Source: CAZNPW01 sp964575185
GTDB taxonomy: Bacteria > Pseudomonadota > Alphaproteobacteria > Rhodobacterales > Rhodobacteraceae
Assembly (NCBI GenBank): GCA_964575185.1
Contig: CAZNPW010000001.1
Span: forward strand, 56,302-120,301
DNA length: 64,000 nt
Direction: 5' to 3'
The translations under genes and the position numbers were made by a program. Position 1 is the first letter of the stretch; each line of letters opens with the position of its first letter. Below the pieces are notes generated by a model. It did no database searches and was not told where the DNA came from. It saw nothing but the letters and a program-made list of their open reading frames with translations. This document shows, one piece after another, positions 45,370 to 53,254 of the stretch.

Positions 45370-45414
45370 CCGGTTCCTTCGAAGGAACCGGACCGGAACC
45401 TTCGAAGGTTCCGG
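45370..45414. repeat. Two adjacent perfect 22-bp palindromes between cysS and cimA
   Basis: First palindrome (45370-45391) has arms CCGGTTCC and GGAACCGG around TTCGAA. A single A follows, and the second (45393-45414) has arms CCGGAACC and GGTTCCGG around the same TTCGAA. It occupies half of the 85-bp cysS-cimA gap, in the direction of transcription after cysS. There is no T tract. Confidence 0.9.
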
Positions 45415-45426
45415 TGTCGGCGCGGG

Positions 45427-46881
45427 TCACAGGAGGGCCTCAAGCTTTATCGGGTCGAATAGACTTGTGGGCTCCAGATCGACTGTGCCGTCCTTCGCCA
45501 TTCGCACTTCAACTCCAGCGCCAGCGAGGCGCTCTTTCATCAAGTCAATCGCTGCGAAGTCTCGTGTTTGTCGCGCCATGGCATAGGCCACCGACATTCG
45601 GATGTGAAATGGATCGAGCAGCTCCCGATGTCCGGCGCGGTTCGTTCGCCGTCGCAGGAGGAGGTCGAATAGTCCCACGGCATCCAATGCGGAGGCTAGC
45701 TCGGTCGCTTTTGCATGAAGTGTGGCCGGGTCATTCGGACCAACTTCTCCACGCGCAATCTTCTCGAGCAATGATGCCTCACCGTGCAACGCTTGCAGGG
45801 CCCTGTAAGTGTCCAAGTCCTCGGAGAGCGAGTCACGGACGCCCTGCGGCAAGAAAGCTGCTCGTCCTGGCGGTGAAACCCCGAGATCCGCGATGATCTT
45901 CATCGCAGGCAAAAGCGCATCAAGCCGGTTTTCCGCCTCCCGCGCCTTCGCCTCGGTCCAGTCCATCGGGCTGCGGTAGTGGGTCATCAGCATCACATAC
46001 CGGATCACCTCGCCCGGCACGCCGCGGTCCAGCAGATCGCGGACGGTGAAGAAGTTGCCGAGGGATTTCGACATCTTCTTGCCCTCGACCAGCAGCATCT
46101 CGTTGTGGACCCAGATTCCGGCGAAGGGTTCGCCCGGGTGGGCGCAGCGGCTTTGCGCGATCTCGTTCTCGTGGTGGGGGAACTGGAGGTCGATGCCGCC
46201 GCCGTGGATCTGGAAGGCGCCGCCGAGCAGGTCGCGGGCCATCGCGCTGCATTCGATGTGCCAGCCGGGGCGGCCGCGGCCCCAGGGGCTGTCCCAGCCG
46301 GGCAGGTCGGGGGTGGAGGGTTTCCAGAGGACGAAGTCGAGCGGGTCCTCCTTGTAGGGCGCGACCTCGACCCGCGCGCCCGCGATCATGTCGTCGAGGC
46401 TGCGCCCCGAGAGCGCGCCGTATTCGGCGTAGCGGCGGACGCGGAAGAGGACGTGGCCCTGGGCCGCGTAGGCGAAGCCGTCGGCCTGAAGCCGGGCGAT
46501 CATCGCGATCATCTGCGCGACGTAGTCGGTCGCCCGCGGCATGTGGTCGGGGGGCAGCGCGCCGAGCGCGGCCATGTCGGCGAGATACCAGCCGATCGTC
46601 TCGTCGGTGATGTCGCGGATCGGGCGGCCGGTCGCGGTGGCGCGCGCGTTGATCTTGTCGTCGATGTCGGTGAAGTTGCGGACGTAGGTGACGGCCCCGG
46701 CCCCGTGGACGTGGCGCAGGAGCCGGTAGAGCACGTCGAACACCACCACCGGCCGCGCGTTGCCGAGATGCGCGCGGTCGTAGACGGTGGGGCCGCAGAC
46801 ATACATGCCGATGCGGCCCTGCGCGTCGGGGAGGACCGGCTGTTTCGTCCTGGTCGGCGTGTTCCACAGCCTGATCGTCAT
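45427..46881 (-). CDS. cysS: Cysteinyl-tRNA synthetase with a compositionally foreign 3' third
   Basis: A 484-aa class I enzyme that charges tRNA-Cys. CGPTVYDRAHLGNARP (residues 29-44) contains a zinc Cys and the HIGH-type motif, and KKMSKSLGNFFTV near 265 is the KMSKS loop. From about residue 318 to the stop (45427 to about 45925), the anticodon-binding half, G+C falls to about 58-60% and codons change (for example TTG, CCA, GGA, GCT, AGG), and the extreme C-terminus does not resemble the usual alphaproteobacterial ending. The reading frame is continuous. This parallels alaS and suggests domain-level replacement. Confidence 0.95.
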   Translation of the reverse strand: MTIRLWNTPTRTKQPVLPDAQGRIGMYVCGPTVYDRAHLGNARPVVVFDVLYRLLRHVHGAGAVTYVRNFTDIDDKINARATATGRPIRDITDETIGWYLADMAALGALPPDHMPRATDYVAQMIAMIARLQADGFAYAAQGHVLFRVRRYAEYGALSGRSLDDMIAGARVEVAPYKEDPLDFVLWKPSTPDLPGWDSPWGRGRPGWHIECSAMARDLLGGAFQIHGGGIDLQFPHHENEIAQSRCAHPGEPFAGIWVHNEMLLVEGKKMSKSLGNFFTVRDLLDRGVPGEVIRYVMLMTHYRSPMDWTEAKAREAENRLDALLPAMKIIADLGVSPPGRAAFLPQGVRDSLSEDLDTYRALQALHGEASLLEKIARGEVGPNDPATLHAKATELASALDAVGLFDLLLRRRTNRAGHRELLDPFHIRMSVAYAMARQTRDFAAIDLMKERLAGAGVEVRMAKDGTVDLEPTSLFDPIKLEALL

Positions 46882-47075
46882 GGGCGGCCTATGTCGCAGG
46901 GGTGTCCCGCGCGGGTCCGGCTTCGGCGAAAGACAGGCGGCCCGCGACGGATCGTCAGCAGGGAATGCGGGAGGGGCGGATGCGGCACGGTGCCATGGGC
47001 GGGGTGATACGGCACCGGCGCGCGGGTGCCAAGCGCCAATTGCATCCCCCCTGCCGCGCGCGCTATGCCCGGCCC

Positions 47076-47492
47076 ATGACGACCGACATCATCGCGCGCT
47101 GCGAGGCGAAGGGCCTGCGCATGACCGACCAGCGCCGCGTGGTCGCGCGCGTCATCGGCGCGGCGGGGGATCACCCGGACGTCGAGGCGCTGCACGCCCG
47201 CGCGGTGCGGGTGGACCCGCGCATCTCGCTCGCCACCGTCTACCGCACGGTGAAGCTGTTCGAGGAGGCGGGGATCCTCGACCGGCTGGAGTTCGGCGAC
47301 GGGCGGGCGCGCTACGAGGACGCCGAGCGCGACCACCACGACCACCTGATCGACGTGGCGACGGGCGAGGTGATCGAGTTCGTCGACCCCGACATCGAGG
47401 CGCTGCAGGAGCGGATCGCGGCGCGGCTGGGCTACCGGCTGATCGGGCACCGACTGGAGCTGCTGGCGGTCAAGGCGAAGGGCGGGGCGTGA
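47076..47492 (+). CDS. Fur-family metal regulator (Fur/Mur type)
   Basis: A 138-aa winged-helix repressor. The DNA-binding half has GLRMTDQRRVVARVIGAAGD and ISLATVYRTVKLFEEAGILD; the metal half has DAERDHHDHLIDVATGEVIE. The HHDHLID and ALQERIAARLGYRLIGHRLEL pattern fits the Fur/Mur branch that senses manganese or iron in alphaproteobacteria, not the Irr or Zur branches. It is followed by two DMT transporters; the first starts inside its stop codon (GTGA). Whether those are its targets is unknown. Confidence 0.88.
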   Translation: MTTDIIARCEAKGLRMTDQRRVVARVIGAAGDHPDVEALHARAVRVDPRISLATVYRTVKLFEEAGILDRLEFGDGRARYEDAERDHHDHLIDVATGEVIEFVDPDIEALQERIAARLGYRLIGHRLELLAVKAKGGA

Positions 47493-48337
47493 GCCGCCAG
47501 GAGGACCTGCGGGGCATCGCGCTGATGACCGCGGCGATGGCGGGATTTGCCGCCTCGGATGCGGGCCTGAAGGCGGTGTCGGGGGCGCTGCCGGTAGGGC
47601 AGATGCTGCTCGCCTATGGCGCGGGCGGGGCGCTGTGCCTGCTGCTGGTGGCGCGGGCGCGGCGGGTGGCGGTCTGGACGCGCGAGGCCTGGCTGCCGCC
47701 GGTGGTGCTGCGCAACGCGGCCGAGATGGTGGCGACGGTCTGCATCCTGAGCGCGCTGGCGCGGATTCCGCTCTCGACCGCGACGGCGGTGCTGCAGGCG
47801 ACCCCGGTGGTCTACCTGGCGCTGGCCGGGCCGGTGCTGGGGCTGCGGGTCACCGCGCGGCAGCGGGCGGCGGTGGCCTGCGGGTTGCTCGGCGTGCTGC
47901 TGATCGTGCGGCCGGGGCTTGCGGGGTTCGACGCGGGGGCCCTGTGGGCGGTGGGCGGGGTGGCGGCGCTGGCGCTGCGGGACCTGGCCACGCGGAAGGT
48001 GCCGGGGCGGGTGCCGACGCTGGCCTTGGCGGTCTGGGGGTTCGCGGCGCTGGTGCCGGTGGGGCTGGTCTGGACGGCGTGGGCGGGCAGCGTGGTGCCG
48101 GGGGTGCGCGAGCAGGCGCTGCTGGCGGTGGCGGTGCTGTGCGGGGTCGCGGCCTACCTCGCCGTCACCGCCGCGCTGCGGACGGGCGATCCGGGGGCGG
48201 TGACGCCCTTCCGCTACACGCGGATGGTGTTCGGGATGGGCCTGGGGCTGGCGGTCTTCGGCGAGGCGCCCGACGCGCCGACGCTGGCGGGCGCGGCGCT
48301 GGTCGTGCTGGCGGGCCTGTCGGTGCTGCGGCGATGA
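47489..48337 (+). CDS. EamA/DMT-family transporter (first of a tandem pair)
   Basis: A 282-aa inner-membrane protein with about ten hydrophobic helices in two EamA repeats (GIALMTAAMAGFAASDAGLK and LRDLATRKVPGRVPTLALAV). Members export metabolites such as amino acids. It starts at GTG 47489, overlapping the stop of the Fur-type gene, and its own stop overlaps the next transporter (ATGA). The conserved VTPFRYTRMVFGMGLGLAVF near residue 235 recurs in the second copy. Confidence 0.9.
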   Translation: MSRQEDLRGIALMTAAMAGFAASDAGLKAVSGALPVGQMLLAYGAGGALCLLLVARARRVAVWTREAWLPPVVLRNAAEMVATVCILSALARIPLSTATAVLQATPVVYLALAGPVLGLRVTARQRAAVACGLLGVLLIVRPGLAGFDAGALWAVGGVAALALRDLATRKVPGRVPTLALAVWGFAALVPVGLVWTAWAGSVVPGVREQALLAVAVLCGVAAYLAVTAALRTGDPGAVTPFRYTRMVFGMGLGLAVFGEAPDAPTLAGAALVVLAGLSVLRR

Positions 48338-49212
48338 CCGACGACGGGCGCGGCGCGGCGCTGATGATCCTGGCCATGGCGACCTTCGCGGCCGAGGACG
48401 CCTTCCTGAAGCTGTCGGCCGCCGCGATGCCCGTCGGGCAGATCCTGCTCGCCTCGGGGGCCTTCGGGGCGGCGGTGTTCTGGGCGATGGCGGCGCGCCG
48501 GGGCCACCGGGTGCTGTCGCGCGACGCGCTGCACCCGGCGGTGCTGTGGCGCAACGCGGGCGAGGTGACGGGCACGCTCGCCTACGTCACCGCGCTGGCG
48601 AGCGTGCCGCTGGCCACCGTCGGCGCGGTGCTGCAGGCGATGCCGCTGGCGGTGACGCTGGGGGCGGCGGTCTTCCTGGGCGAGCGGGTCGGCTGGCGGC
48701 GGTGGACGGCGATCGGGGTGGGGTTCCTGGGCGTGCTGGTGGTGCTGCAGCCCTGGGGCGACGGCTGGCACCCGGCGGCGCTGTGGGTGGTCGTCACGGT
48801 CGCGGCGCTGGCGGTGCGCGATCTCGCCTCGCGGCGGGTGCCTGCGCGGGTGACGAACGTGCAGGTGTCGGTCTGGGGGCTGCTGTCCATCGCGGCGCTG
48901 GGGCTCGGGGTCATCGGCGTGACGGGCGAGGCGGCGCTGCCCGGCCCGCGGGGCTGGCTGTGGCTGGGGGGCGCGCTGGCCTTCGGCACGGTCGGCTACT
49001 GGGCGATCACGGCGGCGACGCGAGTGGGCGAGGTCAGCGTGGTGTCGCCCTTCCGCTACACCCGGCTGGTCTTCGCGATCGGGATCGGCTGGCTGGTCTT
49101 CGCCGAGCCCGTGGGGCCCGCGACGCTGATCGGGGCGGCGCTGATCGTGGGGTCGGGCCTTTACGCGTTTCTGCGGCAGGCGTCTCTTTCGCGTGTCACG
49201 AAGCCGCGCTAA
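48334..49212 (+). CDS. EamA/DMT-family transporter (second of a tandem pair)
   Basis: A 292-aa inner-membrane protein of the same family and plan as its upstream neighbour, with VVSPFRYTRLVFAIGIGWLV matching the neighbour's VTPFRYTRMVFG. The two are likely tandem duplicates that have diverged, and could act as a heterodimeric exporter, as known for some small drug-metabolite transporters. The start overlaps the first gene (ATGA). It ends 27 bp before eno. Confidence 0.9.
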   Translation: MTDDGRGAALMILAMATFAAEDAFLKLSAAAMPVGQILLASGAFGAAVFWAMAARRGHRVLSRDALHPAVLWRNAGEVTGTLAYVTALASVPLATVGAVLQAMPLAVTLGAAVFLGERVGWRRWTAIGVGFLGVLVVLQPWGDGWHPAALWVVVTVAALAVRDLASRRVPARVTNVQVSVWGLLSIAALGLGVIGVTGEAALPGPRGWLWLGGALAFGTVGYWAITAATRVGEVSVVSPFRYTRLVFAIGIGWLVFAEPVGPATLIGAALIVGSGLYAFLRQASLSRVTKPR

Positions 49213-49239
49213 AGCGGCGGGGACATGCCGGAGGGACCC

Positions 49240-50514
49240 ATGGCCACCATCGTCGACATCCACGCCCGCGAGATCCTCGACAGCCGCGGCAACCCCACGG
49301 TCGAGGTCGACGTGCATCTGGAGGACGGGTCAACGGGCCGCGCCGCGGTGCCCTCGGGCGCCTCGACCGGCGCGCACGAGGCGGTGGAGAAGCGCGACGG
49401 CGACCGCGCGCGCTACAAGGGCAAGGGCGTGCTGGAGGCGGTGGCGGCGGTCAACGGCGAGCTTGCCGAGCACCTGGTGGGGTTCGACGCGACCGAGCAG
49501 GTGGGCATCGACCGCACGATGATCGAGCTCGACGGGACGCCGAACAAGGGGCGGCTGGGCGCGAACGCGATCCTCGGCGTGAGCCTGGCCGTCGCCAAGG
49601 CCGCGGCGGAGTTCACCGGGCAGCCGCTTTTTCGCTATGTCGGCGGCACCGCGGCGCGGGTGCTGCCGGTGCCGATGATGAACATCATCAACGGCGGCGC
49701 GCATGCCGACAACCCGATCGACGTCCAGGAGTTCATGATCATGCCCGTGGGTGCCTCCGACATCCGCGAGGCGGTGCGGATGGGGTCGGAGGTGTTCCAC
49801 ACGCTGAAGGGCGAGCTGCACGCGGCGGGGCTGGCCACCGGCGTCGGCGACGAGGGCGGCTTCGCGCCGAACCTGTCGTCGACCCGCGCGGCGCTGGATT
49901 TCATCCTGAAGTCCATCGAGAAGGCGGGGTACAGGGCGGGGGCGGACATCTTCCTCGCGCTCGACTGTGCCGCGACGGAATACTTCAAGGACGGCCGCTA
50001 CGAGATGGAAGGCGAAGGGAAATCGCTGAGTTCGGCCGAGAACGTGGACTACCTGGCGGCGCTCGCGGCGGACTATCCGGTCATCAGCATCGAGGACGGC
50101 TGCGCCGAGGACGACTGGGAGGGATGGAAGCTGCTGACCGACCGGCTGGGGGCGAAGGTGCAGATCGTCGGCGACGACCTGTTCGTGACCAACCCCAGGC
50201 GGCTGGCGCAGGGCATCGCGCAGGGCTGCGGCAACGCGATGCTGGTGAAGGTGAACCAGATCGGCACGCTGACCGAGACGCTCGAGGCGGTGGAGATGGC
50301 GCACCGCGCGCGCTATGCCAACGTGATGAGCCACCGGTCGGGCGAGACCGAGGACGCGACGATCGCCGATCTCGCGGTGGCGACGAACTGCGGGCAGATC
50401 AAGACGGGGTCGCTGGCGCGGTCCGACCGGCTGGCCAAGTACAACCAGCTGATCCGCATCGCGGAGCTGCTGGGCGAGACGGCGGAGTACGCCGGGCGGT
50501 CGGTCCTGCGCTGA
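49240..50514 (+). CDS. eno: Enolase
   Basis: A 424-aa glycolytic enzyme that converts 2-phosphoglycerate to phosphoenolpyruvate. MATIVDIHAREILDSRGNPT at the N-terminus, AVPSGASTGAHEA near residue 37, the metal acids in FLALDCAATEYF and SIEDGCAEDDWEGW, the catalytic Lys in VKVNQIGTLTET near 336 and SHRSGETEDATIADLAV near 367 are all present. ATG 49240 has a GGAGGGA ribosome site; an upstream ATG at 49225 would use no such site. It is followed by the four-unit repeat array. Confidence 0.98.
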   Translation: MATIVDIHAREILDSRGNPTVEVDVHLEDGSTGRAAVPSGASTGAHEAVEKRDGDRARYKGKGVLEAVAAVNGELAEHLVGFDATEQVGIDRTMIELDGTPNKGRLGANAILGVSLAVAKAAAEFTGQPLFRYVGGTAARVLPVPMMNIINGGAHADNPIDVQEFMIMPVGASDIREAVRMGSEVFHTLKGELHAAGLATGVGDEGGFAPNLSSTRAALDFILKSIEKAGYRAGADIFLALDCAATEYFKDGRYEMEGEGKSLSSAENVDYLAALAADYPVISIEDGCAEDDWEGWKLLTDRLGAKVQIVGDDLFVTNPRRLAQGIAQGCGNAMLVKVNQIGTLTETLEAVEMAHRARYANVMSHRSGETEDATIADLAVATNCGQIKTGSLARSDRLAKYNQLIRIAELLGETAEYAGRSVLR

Positions 50515-50550
50515 GGCGCGGGTCCGGGGACCGCTCCGGGCCATTGGGGT

Positions 50551-50947
50551 GCCCGCGTCCCGGCGGAGGTTGGGACCTCTGCTTCGCCGCTGTGAGCGCG
50601 GAGGCCCCGGCCTGCGCCGGGGCGCGGGGTTTTTTGGGAGGGGCCGCAAGTATGTCCGCGTCCCGGCGGAGGGACCTCTGCTTCGCCGCTGTGCGCGCGG
50701 AGGCCCCGGCCTGCGCCGGGGCGCGGGGTTTTTTCGAGGGGCCGCAGGAATGCCCGCGTCCCGGCGGAGGCCGGGACCTCTGCCCGGCCGCTGTCAGCGC
50801 GGAGGCCCCGGCCTGCGGCGGGGCGCGGGGTTTTTTTGGGGGAGGGGCCGCAGGAATGCCCGCGTCGCGGCGGAGGCCGGGACCTCTGCTTCGCCGCTGT
50901 CAGCGCAGAGGCCCCGGCCTGCGCCGGGGCGCGGGGTTCTGCGGCCC
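50551..50947. repeat. Tandem array of four ~100-bp palindromic units with terminator-like hairpins behind eno
   Basis: Units begin at 50551, 50654, 50752 and 50858 (periods 103, 98 and 106 bp). Each holds a left palindrome (GCGTCCCGGCGG..GGGACCTCTG) and a right hairpin (GCCCCGGC-CTGC-GCCGGGGC) followed by GCGGGG. In units 1-3 a T run of 6-7 follows (50630-50635, 50729-50734, 50831-50837), giving three intrinsic-terminator-like structures; unit 4 lacks the T run and unit 3 has a mismatched stem. The unit is the same left-right pair as at 19151-19240 and 37697-37787. This fills the 474-bp gap 50515-50988; no gene seen. Confidence 0.9.
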
Positions 50948-50988
50948 GGACCGGCGGGGAGGCCGGGCGCCGGAACGCCTGACGCGGA

Positions 50989-51372
50989 TCAGTCGCCCGA
51001 CCGCACCCAGTCGCCATCCTCGGCCGACAGCGAGCGTTCGGCGGCGCGTTCGAGCCGCGCCCGGACGGCGTGCAGCGCGGTGTCGTCGCCGTCGTCGAGG
51101 CAGCCGCGCAGGTCGCCCGCGACGGCGGCGAAGGTCACCATGCCGAGATGGGTCGCCATCCGCTCCACCCGCCGGAGCTGGCGCGGCAGGTCGTCCCACA
51201 GCCCGTCGCGGAGCTGCGCCGCGACCGCGGCGGTGGCCGCGGCGAGCTCGGCGAGTGCCTTGCCGACGACCGCGTCGGCCGCCTGCGTTCCCAGGTTGCG
51301 ATAGATCGCCGCGATCGGCCCGGCGTCCTGCCGCAGCCTGTCGCGCGGCTGCAGCCGCACCACGTTGTCCAT
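50989..51372 (-). CDS. Hypothetical helical protein
   Basis: A 127-aa protein, mostly predicted helix, with no signal peptide or membrane segment. It starts MDNVVRLQPRDRLRQDAGPI behind GAGGTGACGG. The C-terminal half (RRVERMATHLGMVTFAAVAG, then DLRGCLDDGDDTALHAVRARLERA) has the rhythm of an Hpt-like four-helix bundle (small residues, then GD and an ending helix), but the usual HxxKG phospho-acceptor motif is absent. I cannot assign a function. It is divergent from the beta-carbonic anhydrase gene. Confidence 0.65.
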   Translation of the reverse strand: MDNVVRLQPRDRLRQDAGPIAAIYRNLGTQAADAVVGKALAELAAATAAVAAQLRDGLWDDLPRQLRRVERMATHLGMVTFAAVAGDLRGCLDDGDDTALHAVRARLERAAERSLSAEDGDWVRSGD

Positions 51373-51485
51373 ATCCGTCACCTCACACACCCGGGGCAAG
51401 CCTTGCGCGAAGTGCTGAAGAAAGCGTTGCGCCGCGCCGGGCCCGGCTTGGCAAAACCCGTCGAATTGTGCCAAACCCGCGGGCG

Positions 51486-52130
51486 ATGGAGCATGCGCGG
51501 CCCCTGCCCCCCACGCTGGTCAGCCGGTTCCACGGCTGGCGCGCGACAGCCTACCTGGACAACCGGGCGTGGTACCGCCGCCTTGCGCAGAACGGCCAGC
51601 ACCCGCGAGCGATGGTGATCTCCTGCTGCGACAGCCGGGTGCATGTGACCGCGATCTTCGGCGCGGACGAGGGCGAGTTCTTCATCCACCGCAACGTCGC
51701 GAACCTGGTTCCGCCCTGCAACCCGGACGGGGAGTATCACGGCACCTCGGCGGCGGTGGAGTATGCGGTGAACGGCCTTGGCGTCGCGCATCTGATCGTC
51801 ATGGGCCATTCGCAATGCGGCGGCGTGAAGGGCTGCCACGACATGTGTTCGGGCCAGGCGCCCGAACTGCTGGAGCGGACGAGCTTCGTCGGGCGGTGGA
51901 TGGACATCCTGCGCCCGGGCTACGAGCGGGTGCGCGACCTGCCGGAGGCCGCGCGCGTGGCCGCGCTGGAGCGCGAGGCGGTGGTGGTGAGCCTCGAGAA
52001 CCTGATGACCTTTCCCTTCGTCGCGGCGGCGGTGAAGGACGACCGGCTGACGCTGCACGGGTTGTGGAACGACACCGGCGAGGGGACGCTGGAGCAGTAT
52101 GTGCCGGGTCAGGGCTTCGTCGCGGTGTAG
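51486..52130 (+). CDS. Beta-class carbonic anhydrase
   Basis: A 214-aa zinc enzyme for CO2/bicarbonate interconversion. The zinc and catalytic residues are in MVISCCDSRVHV near residue 41 and MGHSQCGGVKGC near 103; the length and the ending (LTLHGLWNDTGEGTLEQY) fit the cytosolic bacterial form. Start ATG 51486 begins MEHARPLPPTLVSRFHGW. Its stop codon TAG (52128-52130) lies inside the palindrome shared with the convergent lpxB gene. Confidence 0.94.
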   Translation: MEHARPLPPTLVSRFHGWRATAYLDNRAWYRRLAQNGQHPRAMVISCCDSRVHVTAIFGADEGEFFIHRNVANLVPPCNPDGEYHGTSAAVEYAVNGLGVAHLIVMGHSQCGGVKGCHDMCSGQAPELLERTSFVGRWMDILRPGYERVRDLPEAARVAALEREAVVVSLENLMTFPFVAAAVKDDRLTLHGLWNDTGEGTLEQYVPGQGFVAV

Positions 52131-52154
52131 GACGGGCAGGATTGCCCATCCTAC
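52127..52154. repeat. 28-bp palindrome carrying the stop codons of two convergent genes
   Basis: Arms GTAGGAcGGGCA and TGCCCaTCCTAC around a short centre. The outer TAG on the plus strand ends the carbonic anhydrase (52128-52130) and the outer TAG on the minus strand ends lpxB (52151-52153). Related copies lie at 55334-55397. Confidence 0.9.
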
Positions 52155-53254
52155 GGGGCCAGGAGCGCGCGCGAGACCGACTTTGCCGCCATGAGGGCCG
52201 GGGGCGGGCCGCCGCGGCCGAGCCGGTCCATCGTCAGGCCCATCGCGGCCACCTGCGCCGCGCGGGCCGGGCCGTCGGGCAGGAGCGCGGCGAGCGCGGG
52301 CGCGATGCGGTCGGGGCGGCAGGCGGGGCCGATGAACTCGGGGATGGCGCGGGTGTCGCTCACGAGGTTGACCAGCGTGACGGTATCGACCAGCGCCATG
52401 CGGCGCATGAGCCAGAGCGTCAGGGGGTTCATGTCGTAGGCGATGACCATGGGCACGGCGTTGGCGGCAAGCTCCAGGCTGACGGTGCCGCTGGCGGCGA
52501 GCGCCGCGCGGGCGTCGGCGAAGGCCTGGCGCTTCTCGGCTGCGTCGGTGACGATGCGGGGCGGGGTGGGCCAGGCGCGGGTCAGGTCGCGGACGAGCGG
52601 TTCGACGGCAGGGACGGTGGGCAGCACGACGGGCAGGTCGATGCCCGCCAGCGCCGGACCGAAGACGGGGGCGAGGCGCGCGACCTCGGCGCGGCGGGAG
52701 CCGGGGAGGGCGAGGATGACCGGGTGGCCGGAGGGGGCCGCGCGGGGCTCGCTGACGACGGGGTGGCCGACGAAATCGCAGGTCATGCCGTGGGCGGTCA
52801 TCAGCGGCGGCTCGAAGGGCAGGATGGCGAGCACGTGGTCGCAGTGCCGCGCCATGGCGGCGGCGCGGCCGGGACGCCAGGCCCAGACCGAGGGGGCGAC
52901 GTAGTGGGCGATGCGGCGCGCCGGGTCGGCGGCACGCAGGGCCTTCTGGACGCGAAAGCTGAAGTCGGGCGAATCGATCGTGAGGAGCGGCAGGCCGGAG
53001 GCCGCGGCGGCGGCGGCGGTCTGGGCGATGCGGCGTTTCAGGGCCGCGTATCGCGGCAGGATTTCGGCCAGGCCCATGACCGAGAGCTCCGCCATCGGGA
53101 AGAGGGTGGTCAGCCCCTGGGCGGCCATCAGCGGGCCGCCGACGCCGTGGAAGGCGATGTCCGGGTGCAGGTCGCGGAGCGCGGCCATGAGCGCGGCGCC
53201 GAGGCGGTCGCCCGAGGGCTCGCCGGCGGTGAGGAAGAGGCCTAGCGCGCCCAC
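52151..53254 (-). CDS. lpxB: Lipid-A-disaccharide synthase LpxB
   Basis: A 367-aa GT19 glycosyltransferase on the inner face of the membrane that joins lipid X to UDP-diacylglucosamine. It starts at GTG 53254 (giving MGALGLFLTAGEPSGDRLGA) and overlaps the end of lpxI by 13 bp; no ATG lies nearby. The family segments AGEPSGDRLGAALM, SPDFSFRVQKALR, YVAPSVWAWRPGRAA, ALPGSRRAEVARL and SGTVSLELA are present. It belongs to the fabZ-lpxA-lpxI-lpxB block. Confidence 0.94.
   Translation of the reverse strand: MGALGLFLTAGEPSGDRLGAALMAALRDLHPDIAFHGVGGPLMAAQGLTTLFPMAELSVMGLAEILPRYAALKRRIAQTAAAAAASGLPLLTIDSPDFSFRVQKALRAADPARRIAHYVAPSVWAWRPGRAAAMARHCDHVLAILPFEPPLMTAHGMTCDFVGHPVVSEPRAAPSGHPVILALPGSRRAEVARLAPVFGPALAGIDLPVVLPTVPAVEPLVRDLTRAWPTPPRIVTDAAEKRQAFADARAALAASGTVSLELAANAVPMVIAYDMNPLTLWLMRRMALVDTVTLVNLVSDTRAIPEFIGPACRPDRIAPALAALLPDGPARAAQVAAMGLTMDRLGRGGPPPALMAAKSVSRALLAP

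Noticed and set aside
50551..50947. CRISPR array
   Set aside because: The units are about 100 bp, palindromic and almost wholly repeated with no unique spacers; no cas genes in the window.
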